A stretch of 64,000 nucleotides of DNA, from positions 620,001 to 684,000 of the forward strand of contig PUDQ02000003.1 of NCBI GenBank assembly GCA_002964805.2, written 5' to 3'. The stretch is from Trametes villosa (Eukaryota > Basidiomycota > Agaricomycetes > Polyporales > Polyporaceae). Below, piece by piece: positions 9,375-20,463 of this stretch (positions are counted from its first letter, which is position 1; every line of letters starts with the position of its first letter). The position numbers were made by a program, and so were the translations under genes. Under the pieces are notes generated by a model. The model ran no database searches. It was not told the origin of the DNA and saw nothing but the letters and a program-made list of their open reading frames with translations.

Positions 9375-11177
9375 CTAGCTATAGATTATTTGAGCACATC
9401 CGGTCAGTGAGCTTCCTTTCATGCAGACCATGAAGGCATGGATGGACGCACACTTCGCTTTCCGAGCCACGGAGGCCGACTCCCGCCTCTTGTTGAGCTT
9501 GCGACGGCGCCGCATAGCCTGAGCGTGCTCCCGCCCGACTTGCAGCATCATGAGAAGCTCCTTGATATCCTCCCAGTCGACGTACGGGTTGTTCCCCATG
9601 CAGTCCAGGTCATCGTACCCCACGTCGAGGTTTGGGAATATCCGGTCGACGAAGATCGCGAACTGGCGCCGCAGCGCGATGTCGTAGTGCCCGTCGTGCA
9701 CGCTGCACACGCGGAGGTACTGTAGGCCATTGTGCTCGCATGTTTCCGGAAGCTCGTATACGTCCGGGACCACAGCGTCGACGAGCGAGATGTAGGGGAG
9801 GACGAGGCGGACGAGGTGAGGGAGGCGTCCTGCGAAGTTCATGAGTGTGTGCGCAGTGGGCGCGTCGGGGACTTTGAGGATGTCGTCCATCAAGTCGCCG
9901 TCCGTCATTATGAACTCGAAGACGGTGAGGCCCGGCCATGCGTCCGCAAACGCGAGCAGCTCGGCCGCGCTCGCGCAGAGCTCGGCGATGTACGATTCGA
10001 CGGTGATGCTGACGTGCGTGAGCCACCGGAAGGCGCGCGCAGGCTTGAGGAGGTCGGTTACGCGCGGGCCGTCGGCGTCCATGGACACGACGAGCTTCTG
10101 CGTCGACTTTGATATGTGCGATAGCGCGGCGTGGACGTGGCGGATCGCTTCGGCATCAGTGCAGCGGAACCAGTCGATGATGTGCAAGGTCAGGGTCTCG
10201 AGGTGCCGTGGGTTTGTGCCTCGCAGAAAACGGTCTAGGGCTAGCGGATCCGCTGTAAGCGAGAGATCGCGCAGGGCGGTGAATGCGTTGCGGGGGGCAC
10301 GGGTGCCCTTCGGGATGCGCAAGCGCATCCAGAGCGAAAGTTTCCGAAGGTCGCGGAGGGTAGCGAGACCTTGGAAGAACGGCGTCTCCATAAGGATTCT
10401 TGAGGTCACCTCGAGCTCGCGCAGGTGCAGGAGGTGTGCTAATACGAGGGCCCCGGCTGGGTCGCAGAGAAGTTGGGGCCGGTCGACGCGCAAACTTTCC
10501 AGGTAAGGAAAAACCGTCTTCTGTACGACCTCCACGACGACGTCGCTTGACCACGAGAGGGACTTGGTTTCTGGTAAACCCTTGAGCAGTTTGAGATTAC
10601 GTAACGATGGTGAGAGCAGTAGGATATAGCCAGGCTGGGCTTCCGCGGCAACCAGGGGTTCGAGACACCGGAGACGGGGCAGGACTGCCTGTCCAGGAGG
10701 ACATCGTCGCGCTAGAAAGGTCCACACGGATGGCGATATTGACCCCCTAGTTGATGAGCCATCGGACGGGATGTGCAGCTCGCGTACGCGCACGGCATAT
10801 CCCTGGAAGTGGTCCCACTCTGGCTGAGTGATGTCCCGAGTGAGAACCTAAGAGGGTAATCACTCATGAGCCCTCGACAACACCATCCGTAAAGCCCGAA
10901 AGATACATACCCATTCCCCTGTTTCTTCAATGCGCTTGAACTGGGGAAGCACAGCAAATATGGGTACCAAGTCGTCGAGGGTGTGCCACAGCGCGTCTAC
11001 CGCCGGGTCGAAAAAAACACAGCAGACCCGCGCGAGCCTGGCTAGCGCCGTTCGGCGCACTCGTATGTTTTGTAATATAGCTTGACCTTCAGGGAGTGCA
11101 TGTCTGCTGGGTGATAGATGCGAGCAGATCTCCGAGAGTATCTCGGGAGACCGTAGAATGCGATGGATCGCTGGCAT
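9375..11177 (-). CDS. F-box/LRR-like protein, paralogue 1
   Basis: Exons 11177-10911 and 10847-9375 give 579 aa. The N terminus has a degenerate F-box helix set (ILRSPEILSEICSHLSP, ALARLARVCCVFFDPAVDALWHTLDDL), the shape used to recruit Skp1 in SCF ubiquitin ligases. About 450 residues follow with irregular Leu-rich repeats such as LRKLSLWM, LRDLSLTADPLALDRFL and LETLTLHIIDW, probably the substrate-binding surface. The one intron falls in phase 0 just before VLTRDITQPEW, the same place as in the three other paralogues here. The target is unknown. Lineage-expanded families like this are common in mushrooms. It is in tandem with paralogue 2, 418 bp apart. Confidence 0.85.
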
Positions 11178-11595
11178 GTCTGGTACATCATATGGCAGTT
11201 GCCGGTGAGTACGCGTTGCATATCAATGGTTTAGCAGTGTTACAAACATACCCCAATGTTTGTACAGATTATACAGCTGACGTTACAGAGCTGTGCATAA
11301 GATTGCGGTCAAGCGGAGTCCCCATCAAACCACGCGTTGCGAAAGAGGTGGTGGTAGTGAAAGAACGCATACCTATTTGGCGCCCGTAGATGGCCTTGTG
11401 GTAGTCGGCCATATCGGACTAGTACTCTCCGCGAATGCGGCGCAGGAACTCTCCCGAGCAATGTGGTATGGTATGTGGGACTATTGATCACCTCTATTAC
11501 ATGATATGGATATATGTAAGAAGATACTGTAGATGTACTATCTAAAAACCAAGAAGTCCGTCGTCTGGAGGGGGTGCCCAGTAGTAGGTCGAAAA
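11178..11595. other. Intergenic between tandem F-box genes
   Basis: 418 bp holding the promoter of paralogue 1 and the 3' region of paralogue 2. No repeat or extra gene was seen. Confidence 0.5.
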
Positions 11596-13230
11596 CTACG
11601 TATCGCAGGACTTCTCTCTTCCAGCGCGAATCGCGAGAAGAAACTGCTCGACATCGCACCAGTTCTTGTAGCGTTGACGACCATAGTACGACCTCGCCGT
11701 GGCAGGGTACTGCACGTCCGAGAGGTCCAGGCGGGGGAACAGGCGGTCGATCAACACGGCGAGTTCGCGGTGCTGCGGGAGGCCGTCGTGTGCGACGATG
11801 CTCAACAGAAGGACTTGGAGGCCATGGTCCAGCGCGGGGATGCCGCCCAGGTCTTGCGCGCCCGACATGTCGACGTACGGCCAGACGAGCCGGGTGAGCC
11901 GGGGATGGCGCTCGGCGAAGAGATGCAGGGCCGCGGGCGAGGGGCGGCCGACCACCGGGAGCGTCTCGTCGCCGCCGTCGACCTCCTTCACGTCGATCTC
12001 GAACTCGACGAGATTCGGCCACGCGTCCGCCATGGTGCGCAGCTCCGTGTCTGTGACGGGCAACTCCGTCTCCAGGACCTCGATCTTCACCGCGATGTGC
12101 GTCATGTCGTCGAGCTCCAGGACGGGCCGAAGTACCGTGAGCAGGCTCGACGGGATGAAGTACGACATGAACCTCAGCTCCAGACGCCGGAGGAACTTGG
12201 TTGCGCTCATGAGCGGGGCGCTGTCCTGCGCGTGCCAATCCGAGAAGTGGAGCGCGAGGGACTCGAGTGCTGGCGGCGACGTCCATTCGAGAAAGCGGGA
12301 GATGCTCGGGGTATGGCCGATGACCTTCAAATCGCGTAGTGCCAGGAATCCAGGTGTCAGCTCCTGGCCTGCGTCTTCTTCCAGCAGCAGGGGGCGCACG
12401 GTGAGCTTGCGCAGGTTCGGAAACGCCAGCAGCGCTTGCAGTGTGTCCTTATCGAAAGCGTAGTCGGACACCATCTCGAGCTCCTGGAGGTGCGCGAGGC
12501 CGGTGAACGGCATGGTCTCGGGATTGAATACGCTGAGTTGGCCTTCGGAGCAGATATGGAGTCCAACGAGCTGGGGAATGCTGATCTTGCGCACTAGCTC
12601 CATGATTGTTCCGACGATAGGGGCGCTCTCCGTAGACCTAGGCGACGCGTACTCGACGACAAGGGACAGGTGCCGCAACGTGGGAGAGAGTAAGAGTATC
12701 CTGCCGGGCTGGGTATGACCTACATCGAGCGCATTGAGCCGCTGGAGACGAGGGATGAGGCCGTGGCCGTCCGGGCACCGTCTGGAGAAGAAGATCCAGA
12801 CGGAGGAGGATATCTGGAGGTCGGAGCGCGTGTGTAGCTCCCGCACACGCCGCGCATATTCTTGGAAGCGGGTCCATTCCGCGTCGGTGATATCGCGCGT
12901 CAGCGCCTGCACTTCGACATCAGCGAGGCATCTTCGTGCATGTTATGTGTTCGGACGCACGTAGTGTTTTGTGGGCAACAGCGTGAACGACGGCAGGATT
13001 GACAGCAACGTGGTGAGACTATCCGTGACGCGCCACAGGACGTTCAGCGCGGGACCCGAGAACGCATGGCACACGCGAGCCGCGCGAGCGAGGGCTCTCT
13101 GGGACTCGCGCCGATGTAGCCTGTCTTTAGGGAGGGCATTCTCGTCCGGGGGGCCGGGAGAAAGGTAGTCGAATATTTCGACTAGAATCTCCTGACACAG
13201 GAGCACTTTCGTGGCTGCTGTGGCCTGCAT
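11596..13230 (-). CDS. F-box/LRR-like protein, paralogue 2
   Basis: Exons 13230-12961 and 12906-11596 give 526 aa. The F-box region reads VLLCQEILVEIFDYLSPG and RALARAARVCHAFSGPALNVLWRV. The body has Leu-rich segments (LQELEMVSDY, LRKLTVRPLLLEE, LESLALHFSDW, LRRLELRFMSYF) and a C-terminal LIDRLFPRLDLSDV block that parallels FVDRIFPNLDVGYDD in paralogue 1. The intron again precedes ALTRDITDAEW in phase 0. Sequence, orientation and intron position indicate a local duplication with paralogue 1, now well diverged. It probably acts as a substrate adaptor of an SCF ligase; substrate unknown. Confidence 0.85.
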
Positions 13231-13704
13231 CTGGGAAGAGAAACGAACTCGAACTTCAGGCCCTAAATATCACTAGTGCGTTCAGTGACTTACAGTGATT
13301 TGTTTTGCCACCGCGATGGCAAGAGGCAAGTCGTAACGGCGCGCGAGACGCGACGCGACGCGTTGGGCGCTTCCTGGTTTACGGCGTGGAACTTCCGGGC
13401 CGGCTCAGCTGGGCATAAATCGATAATTCTTCAGCGAAAGTCACACCGTGCAAGTACTGCGATCGAATCCGGCGGTTTGCCGGTGCTCTCAAGCGTTGTG
13501 CTTAGAGTTCGACCCTACACCCCTGTATGAGAAGGATCGCCCATTGGTTGGGTAGGATATACTAGAATACATGTACAATACAAAGTCCGAAGGCGATGCC
13601 ACAGTGACAGGTACAACAACCAGCCGGTGGTATCCGAAAACCCGCTGAGCGTACAAACCATCCAAGAAGTGGCGAACGTGAATGCGACGAGAGAGCGGGG
13701 GGGA
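13231..13704. other. Intergenic, 474 bp
   Basis: Lies between the F-box paralogue 2 start and the PKA stop. It holds one promoter and one 3' UTR; no other feature seen. Confidence 0.5.
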
Positions 13705-15955
13705 TCATGTGCTGGTATACTCGAAGTCGGGGAAGCGCTCGCCAAACGGGTCGGGTGTGCTCGCCCCGTACTGCGCCGCCGCGTTGTCTTCAGGGTATCG
13801 CTCGAACCTAAACACGACACGATCAATATCTCACGGATAGAAGGTGACGAGCTGAGACTCACGCGCTAGCATCGCCGTCGCCCGCGATACGGGGCAGGTA
13901 CGGCGCAGTGATCTCGCGGTTCAGGAGCTTCTTCCAATCCACCTCGCGGAACCACGGATGCGCGAACACGTCGCCCGCCCCGTGCTGCAGGTTACCAAAC
14001 CGCTTAGAGGGGTCACGCTCCATGAACTTCAGGATTAAGTCCGTCGCGTTCGGGTGGAACGCGGGCCACTTGATCGCGGCCGGCCCCTGCGCGATCTTCT
14101 CGTAGAGGACGACGGGCGAAATGTCGGGCTCGTGAAAGGGCGGGAGGCCGGAGAGCATCTCGAAGATGAGCACGCCGAGGGCATACCAGTCCACGCTCTT
14201 GTTGTACCGCGCGTTGCCGATGATCTGGACGTCCGTCAGCATGGAGACGGGCAGATGGGATGGGGAGGTGCTACCTCGGGCGCGAGGTAGTCGGGGGTGC
14301 CGCACAGCGTCCACGCCGTCGTGTTGCAGTACTTCGCGAAGCCGAAGTCAGCGATTTTGATGTGGCCGTCGAAGTTGAGGAGGATGTTCTCCGGCTTGAG
14401 GTCGCGGTAGATGATGTCTTTTGTGTGCAGGTAGTTCAGCGCAAGCGCGACCTCGGCGGCGTAGAACTTTGCGACGGGATCTGGGAAGCGCTGCACGGAC
14501 GGTCAGTACGGCGACGTATCGCAGGTTGCCTTGACGTACGTTCGATCTCCGCAGGAGGGTGAAGAGCTCGCCTCCAGGGACGAAGTCCATCACCATGTAC
14601 AGGTTTGCGGTGTCCTGGAACGTCCCCCATAGGTTGATGATGAACGGATGCTGGACGGCTTGGAGCATCATCTGTTCGTTGCGGGTGTGCGACTCCTGCT
14701 TCATCCGCACGATCTTCTCCTTGTTGAGCACCTTGACAGCGTAGAAGCGCAGGTTGTGTTTACTCCGTACTGTAAGAATAACTGCTCAGCACAACGTCCC
14801 AGTGAATATGGAACACGACCCGGTATGCTGAAGCGCCTGTTTTGCGCGGCACAGTGGCATGCGTCTCGCGCGCGTCGGAGAACTCTACGTAGGGCGGCTT
14901 TGGGCTGCCCAGGGCGCAATAGTGGAAGTGATTGTCATCGCGAATACGATTCCACCCGCTCGCGGTCGAGCGGGCCTAACCAGAGCGTTTGTTGGTGCGC
15001 TCATTGACCGCATCCGCCATGCACACCGTGCCCTCGACCTCGCCCTTGCTGCGCGAGCATAGGGCGCCCACCTCGCGCGCGCTCGTGCCCGCGACAGCAC
15101 TCACATCATCCGCGACATTGCACCCATGTCGCTGACGGCTCTGCTAATGCCGTGCCTGCGCGCACGCCGTCCCCACTGGCGCGTCGCCCTCATACCAACA
15201 CGCGCAACACTGCGCAAGCAGTGCGCGTGCATCGTCTCCAACCGTGCGCTTCCCCGCGCTATCTTCTGTGTCCCCGCCACGTTCCAAACCCGCCGCCCAC
15301 GCGAGTGGAAGGGGAACTGCGACCCCTCGGCTACTGCCAATCGGCCCCCGCGCGCGATACGTACTGCTTCAGAGAACGACCCTTGCTGCAAATCACTTCT
15401 GAGCCCTTGCGCATCATAGCAAGGTTTCCATTTCCCGCGCAAGATGCAGCGATCTCTGCACTCCGCTAATATGTAGCTGACGAGCAAGGATCGGCCTCAG
15501 GCTTTCTGAGTTAGATAGGCGCTCATTCCGGGAACGATCTAAGCGCCCATATACTCGATGGCAGCCAGCTCGGGAGCTCGGCGAGAGGTTCCCCCATGCA
15601 CAAAGTAGAAAAATGATTTTCTGAGCAACTCACCAAGATGGACACGGCCGAAACTGCCCGTACCGAGGGTACGCTGGATGATGAAGTCGGAGAGGCGGTA
15701 AGACCCCTTCGACCGGCGCACTTCGAGCGGCACCGCATCTGATTGAGGGGGGCGCTCCTGCTGAAGCGCTTCCGCTTGGTCTTTGACCCACTCGTGCAGA
15801 GAGGTGCGCTGAGTCGATATTGAAGCGCGGTGCTCGTGAGAGAGGGTAGAGACGGATTGAGCCGAGGAGGTATATGAAGAGGTAGCGGACGAAGACGAGG
15901 AGTCAGGGTGTTTGGGCTGCCCGAGGTGCAGTTTCGAGGCCATTCTCTTGATCAT
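13705..15955 (-). CDS. cAMP-dependent protein kinase catalytic subunit (PKA-C, AGC family)
   Basis: Ser/Thr kinase released by cAMP from its regulatory subunit; in fungi it links nutrient sensing to growth and morphogenesis. Exons 15955-15634, 14769-14540, 14490-14275, 14224-13863 and 13807-13705 give 410 aa. A Ser-rich N-terminal tail precedes the kinase domain. Visible landmarks are the Gly loop GTGSFG (98-103), Lys120 in [14 protein letters not shown] (212-219), DFG (232-234) and the activation loop [13 protein letters not shown] with phospho-Thr at about 245. The AGC tail ends in [11 protein letters not shown], with the FxxF-like motif. Intron 1 is 864 bp, far longer than its neighbours, and carries a repeat-like block. 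The frame stays open upstream of the chosen ATG, so a longer N terminus is possible. Confidence 0.93.
15088..15326 (+). repeat. Copy A of a diverged dispersed element inside PKA intron 1
   Basis: Inside the long PKA intron. Four blocks recur in the same order and similar spacing in an intron of SWR1 at 35024-35248: CCCGCGACAGC followed by ACATC, a CCGTGCCT...GCGCG block ending in CCTCAT, an AAGCA/GTG region, and GAGTGGAAGGGGAACTGC. The element is antisense to the PKA gene. It looks like an old non-autonomous insertion, but termini and target-site duplications were not identified. Confidence 0.4.
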
Positions 15956-17833
15956 GAAGGTCGTTGTCGTTCGCGCACTGCGCGAGACGTTAGAGGACGT
16001 TGGGAGATGGTGGGAGGAGGAGAAGAGAGATGATGGCTTCCGGTCAATTATGAACGACCATTGTTCTGCGTTAGGCGCCCAACGGCTGTAACCGGCGAAT
16101 TCCCGAGTCTTTGTTCCTTGCGCGATGTCGTTCCCGCGCACGCCCTTGTTCTTCCTCTGTCTTGTTCTCTTCTTGTTGCTCGATGATATGCTTGCGCGCG
16201 GTGCGAAGGAGAAGAAGAGCGCGGAACCCTCGTTAATTGAGAAGAAGACCCTCGGACGCGATGCGTCGCGCGGGGGCGGGCTGGGCTCGTTACACAAGTG
16301 ACAAGACTCGCGAATTCGTCGCATCTGCCTTCGCCGCCAGTCGCTTCGTTCGTTACCAAGACGTCAGTGAGTGTATTGATGAGGATAGTCGCGCTTGTTG
16401 ATCTATCGAGAGCTGCTAGTTATGATCGGGATCATAGTAGACGGATGAGTGCAGCAAGTACTGCTCCGTCTTGCCTTCCGCATCGCACCCCACCAGCCGC
16501 GTGTGTGTCTTACGGCGGTAGGATATTTCTTTTATTGGGACACTTACTCCCATCATGAAAGCACAATCTCTCAGCGGGTGCATCTTCCAGTCGCCTCCGA
16601 AAGAGGAAGATCTCCGCGCGCAGGCGTCCAGTCTGCGATGGCGCTTCGGGTCAAAAAGTCCCTGCGGCGCGCAGTCACATGCAGATGTCCTGTGTGGGAG
16701 TGAGTGAGTGAGTGAGTTGTGATTTCGATACGCAGACAACTATACATGAGGGTATTAACGGGACTTTAGCTACACTGTACTGTAACTACCCGCTCTCATA
16801 GCTGTACGGGAATCACGGGTCACTAATTTAATTTCATACTTCGACTCGCACATTCCTCAGGCTGGCTGGTTCGTCGACTTCTCTGGCCTCGCACTTCGCA
16901 CTCTCCCCGGCTTTTATCCGCGCAAGCGGACAAGCAGGCGCCGTTTAACCCCGTCGGGGCCGGCTTTACCTGGGCTAAAACCTGGGCAAAAAATATGCAA
17001 AAACCCAGGAGTCGCGTTGCACTTCTGCACAACTCGACGACACTCGCCCAGGCCCAGGAGACACTTAGCAGCTAAGGTCCGGGAGACGTCCGTGAATCCA
17101 CATCTCAGCGGGACACTGTTCCCTGTCGCCGTGGAAAACCCATCCAGGAAAAAGCCAACAGCGGTGCAGGGGGGACAGATCCAGAATGTGTGTTCTAGGT
17201 AGTCAATCGTATAGCAATCCGTATGCGCGATAGGGGGAATATAATGGTTTTCTGAGTAGGGAGCATCTGGCGCTGAGAGCGTCGTTCATTGTAGGGTTAA
17301 GGTTTCGTGTAGTGCTGCTGCCTGCAGGCGCACGATGTGTGTCCCGCTACTGTAGCGAGGGCAGGACGGTATAAGTACCGGTTTAATTGCATCCCAGAGG
17401 TGTGCAGCATAACTACGTATGCACTCGACCCGGAGCGAGGTATGCACGAAACGTCAGGGATGTGGTTCGGGAATGGGGAGGGGTAGGGCAAGAGGCGCGT
17501 CCTGTCAAAGTCATCGACAGTGTCATCCGTTGGTAGCAGCCCCAATCCATCCTCAAAACACCCAAACCGCACTCATTCGAACGCTCCGTAGGCCTGCAAG
17601 CAGGTCCTAGGAGTGAACTGCTACGGTTTTTGGTGTTTTTCGGAGCTAGGGCACGGAGGAGTGGTGGCCTGCCAAATGCACGATTGCCCTTGTACTCATC
17701 GATAGTACTCCATCGATAGGTGCTCTGCACAAGGAGTGCCGTTGGTATATCAGGCTCTCTTCCTCGAGTCCACTGTTCGACGTTCAACTCTGTCACTTCC
17801 CTTATATCCCGCGAGCAGCTCTGACATACCGCG
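15956..17833. other. Intergenic, 1.88 kb, between divergent PKA and F-box 3
   Basis: The PKA-proximal 350 bp keeps an open minus-strand frame and is probably leader or extra N-terminal coding sequence. A GAGT microsatellite (about five units) lies near 16698-16717. The rest shows no coding signal; long upstream regions are common for fungal signalling genes. Confidence 0.5.
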
Positions 17834-19594
17834 ATGGCTCCTTCTCACCAAATCCTATGCCCCGACATCATCTCCAATGTCTTTGAGAACCTCGCTCCCG
17901 GCCCAAAACCCACATTCGATGACTTCCCTGCCGTCTACTCTGAATGGAGTATCCGCCACTACACACTAGCGGCGTCTGCCCGTGCCTGTACCCTGTTCAC
18001 CGCACCTGCTCTCGATGTGCTCTGGAGGGAGATGTCCAGTGTTGAACCTCTTTTTGCCATTCTACCAACGTATTATCCAGCGATCGCGGTACGTGCAGCA
18101 TGTACTACGATGCAATATCCGATACTCACTGATACATGGTTGCTGCAGAGTTTCACTGGTATCATCACCGAAGAGCAGTGGCAGCGTTTCCAAGTGTACG
18201 CGCTGCGCGTGCGTAGGGTCTCTGTCTTCTTTAGAGACAGGTACCGGCCTAGAAGCATCCCAACGGAGCAGGCGTGGGCAGTTTTGCTTCACCGGTCGCA
18301 AGGCTCTCCTGTCCTCCCGCGACTGGAGCGTCTGGTTATCGATGGCTTCTTTGGCGGGCTCGCCGCGCTCCTGACGCCAAATCTCACTCACCTGGACCTC
18401 AACCTGGAATCCTCTTCCTCCCATCCAGACCCGCCACCGACGCGTAGCAGCGCCGACATGTACATCGCAATCGTCCAACCCTACCTTGCACGCATACAAA
18501 GCTTGTCGTTACACGAAATCAGGCCGCAGCCACTGGTACCGGGCAGGATCAATGTCTTCATGCTCACGCACCTGCGCTGCCTCCAGCTCTCTAACTGCGT
18601 GGTGATCAATCCTCCGGTCATGCAGTCCCTCATGAATTTCCCCAACCTGCGAGAGCTGCGTCTCGATTTCCAGTTCTCTGAGGACACACAGGACGCTCTG
18701 GCAGCGTCCGGATTGGCCCCCGGTTTTTTCGAGCTACGGGAGCTGCATCTCACGGCCTCCTTTGTCGACATCGCCACTTTCCTCGATGCGACCGACCCTG
18801 TGGGTCTGGAGTCCCTCAGCCTCACGCGCAGGGGCGACTTTTACAGCGACTATGGCACCCACATGTTCCACGGCATGCTCGATGCCTACGCGAAGATCCC
18901 GCGTCGTATCCACTGCCTCCACTTATTCTTGATCGTAGGAGGAGGCCACGACTACTACGTGAACCAGTCCACCGTGCCCGAACTCTCGGCCTCGCGGATT
19001 CTCCCCGCCGCCCTACGCACCCTCCCGGACCTGCAAGAGCTCACCGTGACCTACCGGGGCGACGTCGGCGGCGGAGTCCAGGATGATGACCTTCTCGCCC
19101 TCTCGGCCGCTTGGCCCGCCCTCAGACGCTTCGAGTTCAACTGCGGGATCTGGGGAGAGACAGGCCCGTCTCCAGTTGACGCGGACTACGCGAACCTCCC
19201 CAGGTTCTCCACCCTGCTCGCGTTCACGGACGCGCATCCGCACCTCGTGCGGCTTTCACTCCCAGCCCTGAGAGCCCAGGATATTCCCCCTCCATCCGCT
19301 AGGCTCAGCACACCATCTGGCGAGGGTGCTGCACGGACGGGCCATGGCCTGGGGTACTTCCGCCTTGCTGCCATTCCTCCGCGCACGCCCATGATCGCGC
19401 TGGCGCTGGCGCTAGACGGCGCCTTCCCCCGGCTGGAGCTTGGGCATCCGAGCAGGGTGACTGCTAGGACCATCAACAGACCAGCAGTCGGTTATGAAGA
19501 TCAATCCAGGCGTAAATTTTCCGAGGTGGACGTCCTCATGACCCTCCTGCTCACGTTGCGAACCGCACGGGGCGAGGGCGAGATAATGATATGA
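17834..19594 (+). CDS. F-box/LRR-like protein, paralogue 3
   Basis: Exons 17834-18088 and 18149-19594 give 566 aa. The F-box-like start is ILCPDIISNVFENLAPG and TLAASARACTLFTAPALDVLWREM. Leu-rich segments follow: LTHLDLNLES, LRCLQLSNCVVI, LRELRLDFQFS and LQELTVTYRGD. The 60 bp intron has good GTACGT...TGCAG borders and sits before SFTGIITEEQW, the same place as in the other paralogues. It is an exact multiple of three without a stop, so reading through it also gives a full-length frame with 20 extra residues. It faces away from PKA. Function is inferred as an SCF substrate adaptor. Confidence 0.85.
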   Translation: MAPSHQILCPDIISNVFENLAPGPKPTFDDFPAVYSEWSIRHYTLAASARACTLFTAPALDVLWREMSSVEPLFAILPTYYPAIAVRAACTTMQYPILTDTWLLQSFTGIITEEQWQRFQVYALRVRRVSVFFRDRYRPRSIPTEQAWAVLLHRSQGSPVLPRLERLVIDGFFGGLAALLTPNLTHLDLNLESSSSHPDPPPTRSSADMYIAIVQPYLARIQSLSLHEIRPQPLVPGRINVFMLTHLRCLQLSNCVVINPPVMQSLMNFPNLRELRLDFQFSEDTQDALAASGLAPGFFELRELHLTASFVDIATFLDATDPVGLESLSLTRRGDFYSDYGTHMFHGMLDAYAKIPRRIHCLHLFLIVGGGHDYYVNQSTVPELSASRILPAALRTLPDLQELTVTYRGDVGGGVQDDDLLALSAAWPALRRFEFNCGIWGETGPSPVDADYANLPRFSTLLAFTDAHPHLVRLSLPALRAQDIPPPSARLSTPSGEGAARTGHGLGYFRLAAIPPRTPMIALALALDGAFPRLELGHPSRVTARTINRPAVGYEDQSRRKFSEVDVLMTLLLTLRTARGEGEIMI

Positions 19595-20463
19595 GAGGCT
19601 CAGGCTGTCACTGGGCTCGTTTACTGTTTTGGCGCGGTATGCGCATGAACTCCTGATGTTCTGTTTACTCTCTCGCTAGTTCTGTTCATGTTTACTCACA
19701 GGATGTGAAGCGGCAATGCAACCTCATACACGGAAATTTGGAGCAGTCTCCAAACTGCCATGGCGGTACGGCGCGCGCTTATGACTTGAACCTGAACCCC
19801 GACCAGCCTTCACCGGTATCCGTAGTCGGGATTGCAACCGTCAGGGATTCTTTTTCGTCACCCCCGCTGTGAACACTCATGCTGGTACGCTGTCCTCCTA
19901 GCAACTTTCCTGGTTATTTTCCAAGCTGAGCCACTCTTGGTACTTCGCTTAGTGCGTGAATATGGCTACAAGTTCCTCACCTACTATAACATCTGAGAAC
20001 GACCCTACAGTGATGCCCTACAAGTTCTGCTCTAGACCAAGCTCCAGCAAAATCAGAATGCGGATGTCGGGAATTGTATATCCGACCAGTCAGACGTCGG
20101 ACAACCGCATTCGCATCGTTGGCTGGAAACACAGCCGAGCATTACCGTCACGGGTATACTGAAGCTTCCCTGACCGCACTTAGGTAGCCCCATCGTTAAG
20201 TCCACTTCCATGCCATCCCGCTGGCAGTTGCAATGCGCAGCCGAGCGCGGGAGCCAAGCGACGATCCGATTTGACCAGGACATGCGGTTCTTGCCTTCGG
20301 ATGACACCTCTAATCCTACGGCCTGGAATTCCTCCACAGAACACGGGCGCAGAGAGCGGATATGGGTGCTCAGCGCATATCAGGACCTCTTCCTCGCCGT
20401 GCAAATGCATCACCTACCACTCACACAACGCCCTTCAAACCCTCTCACATACTCTCCTCCACC
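19595..20463. other. Intergenic, 869 bp
   Basis: F-box 3 3' region and the promoter of the protease gene. No gene-like frame was seen. The last 80 bp are CT/CA-rich, as expected for a strongly expressed secreted-protein gene. Confidence 0.5.

Noticed and set aside
9438..10554. Several plus- and minus-strand frames over 100 codons across the F-box 1 gene.
   Set aside because: Antisense or shifted shadows of the F-box coding exon; no independent motifs or starts.
15539..16324. A much longer N terminus for the PKA catalytic subunit, starting at 16324.
   Set aside because: The frame is open but the sequence upstream of M at 15955 is low-complexity and leader-like; left as an alternative only.
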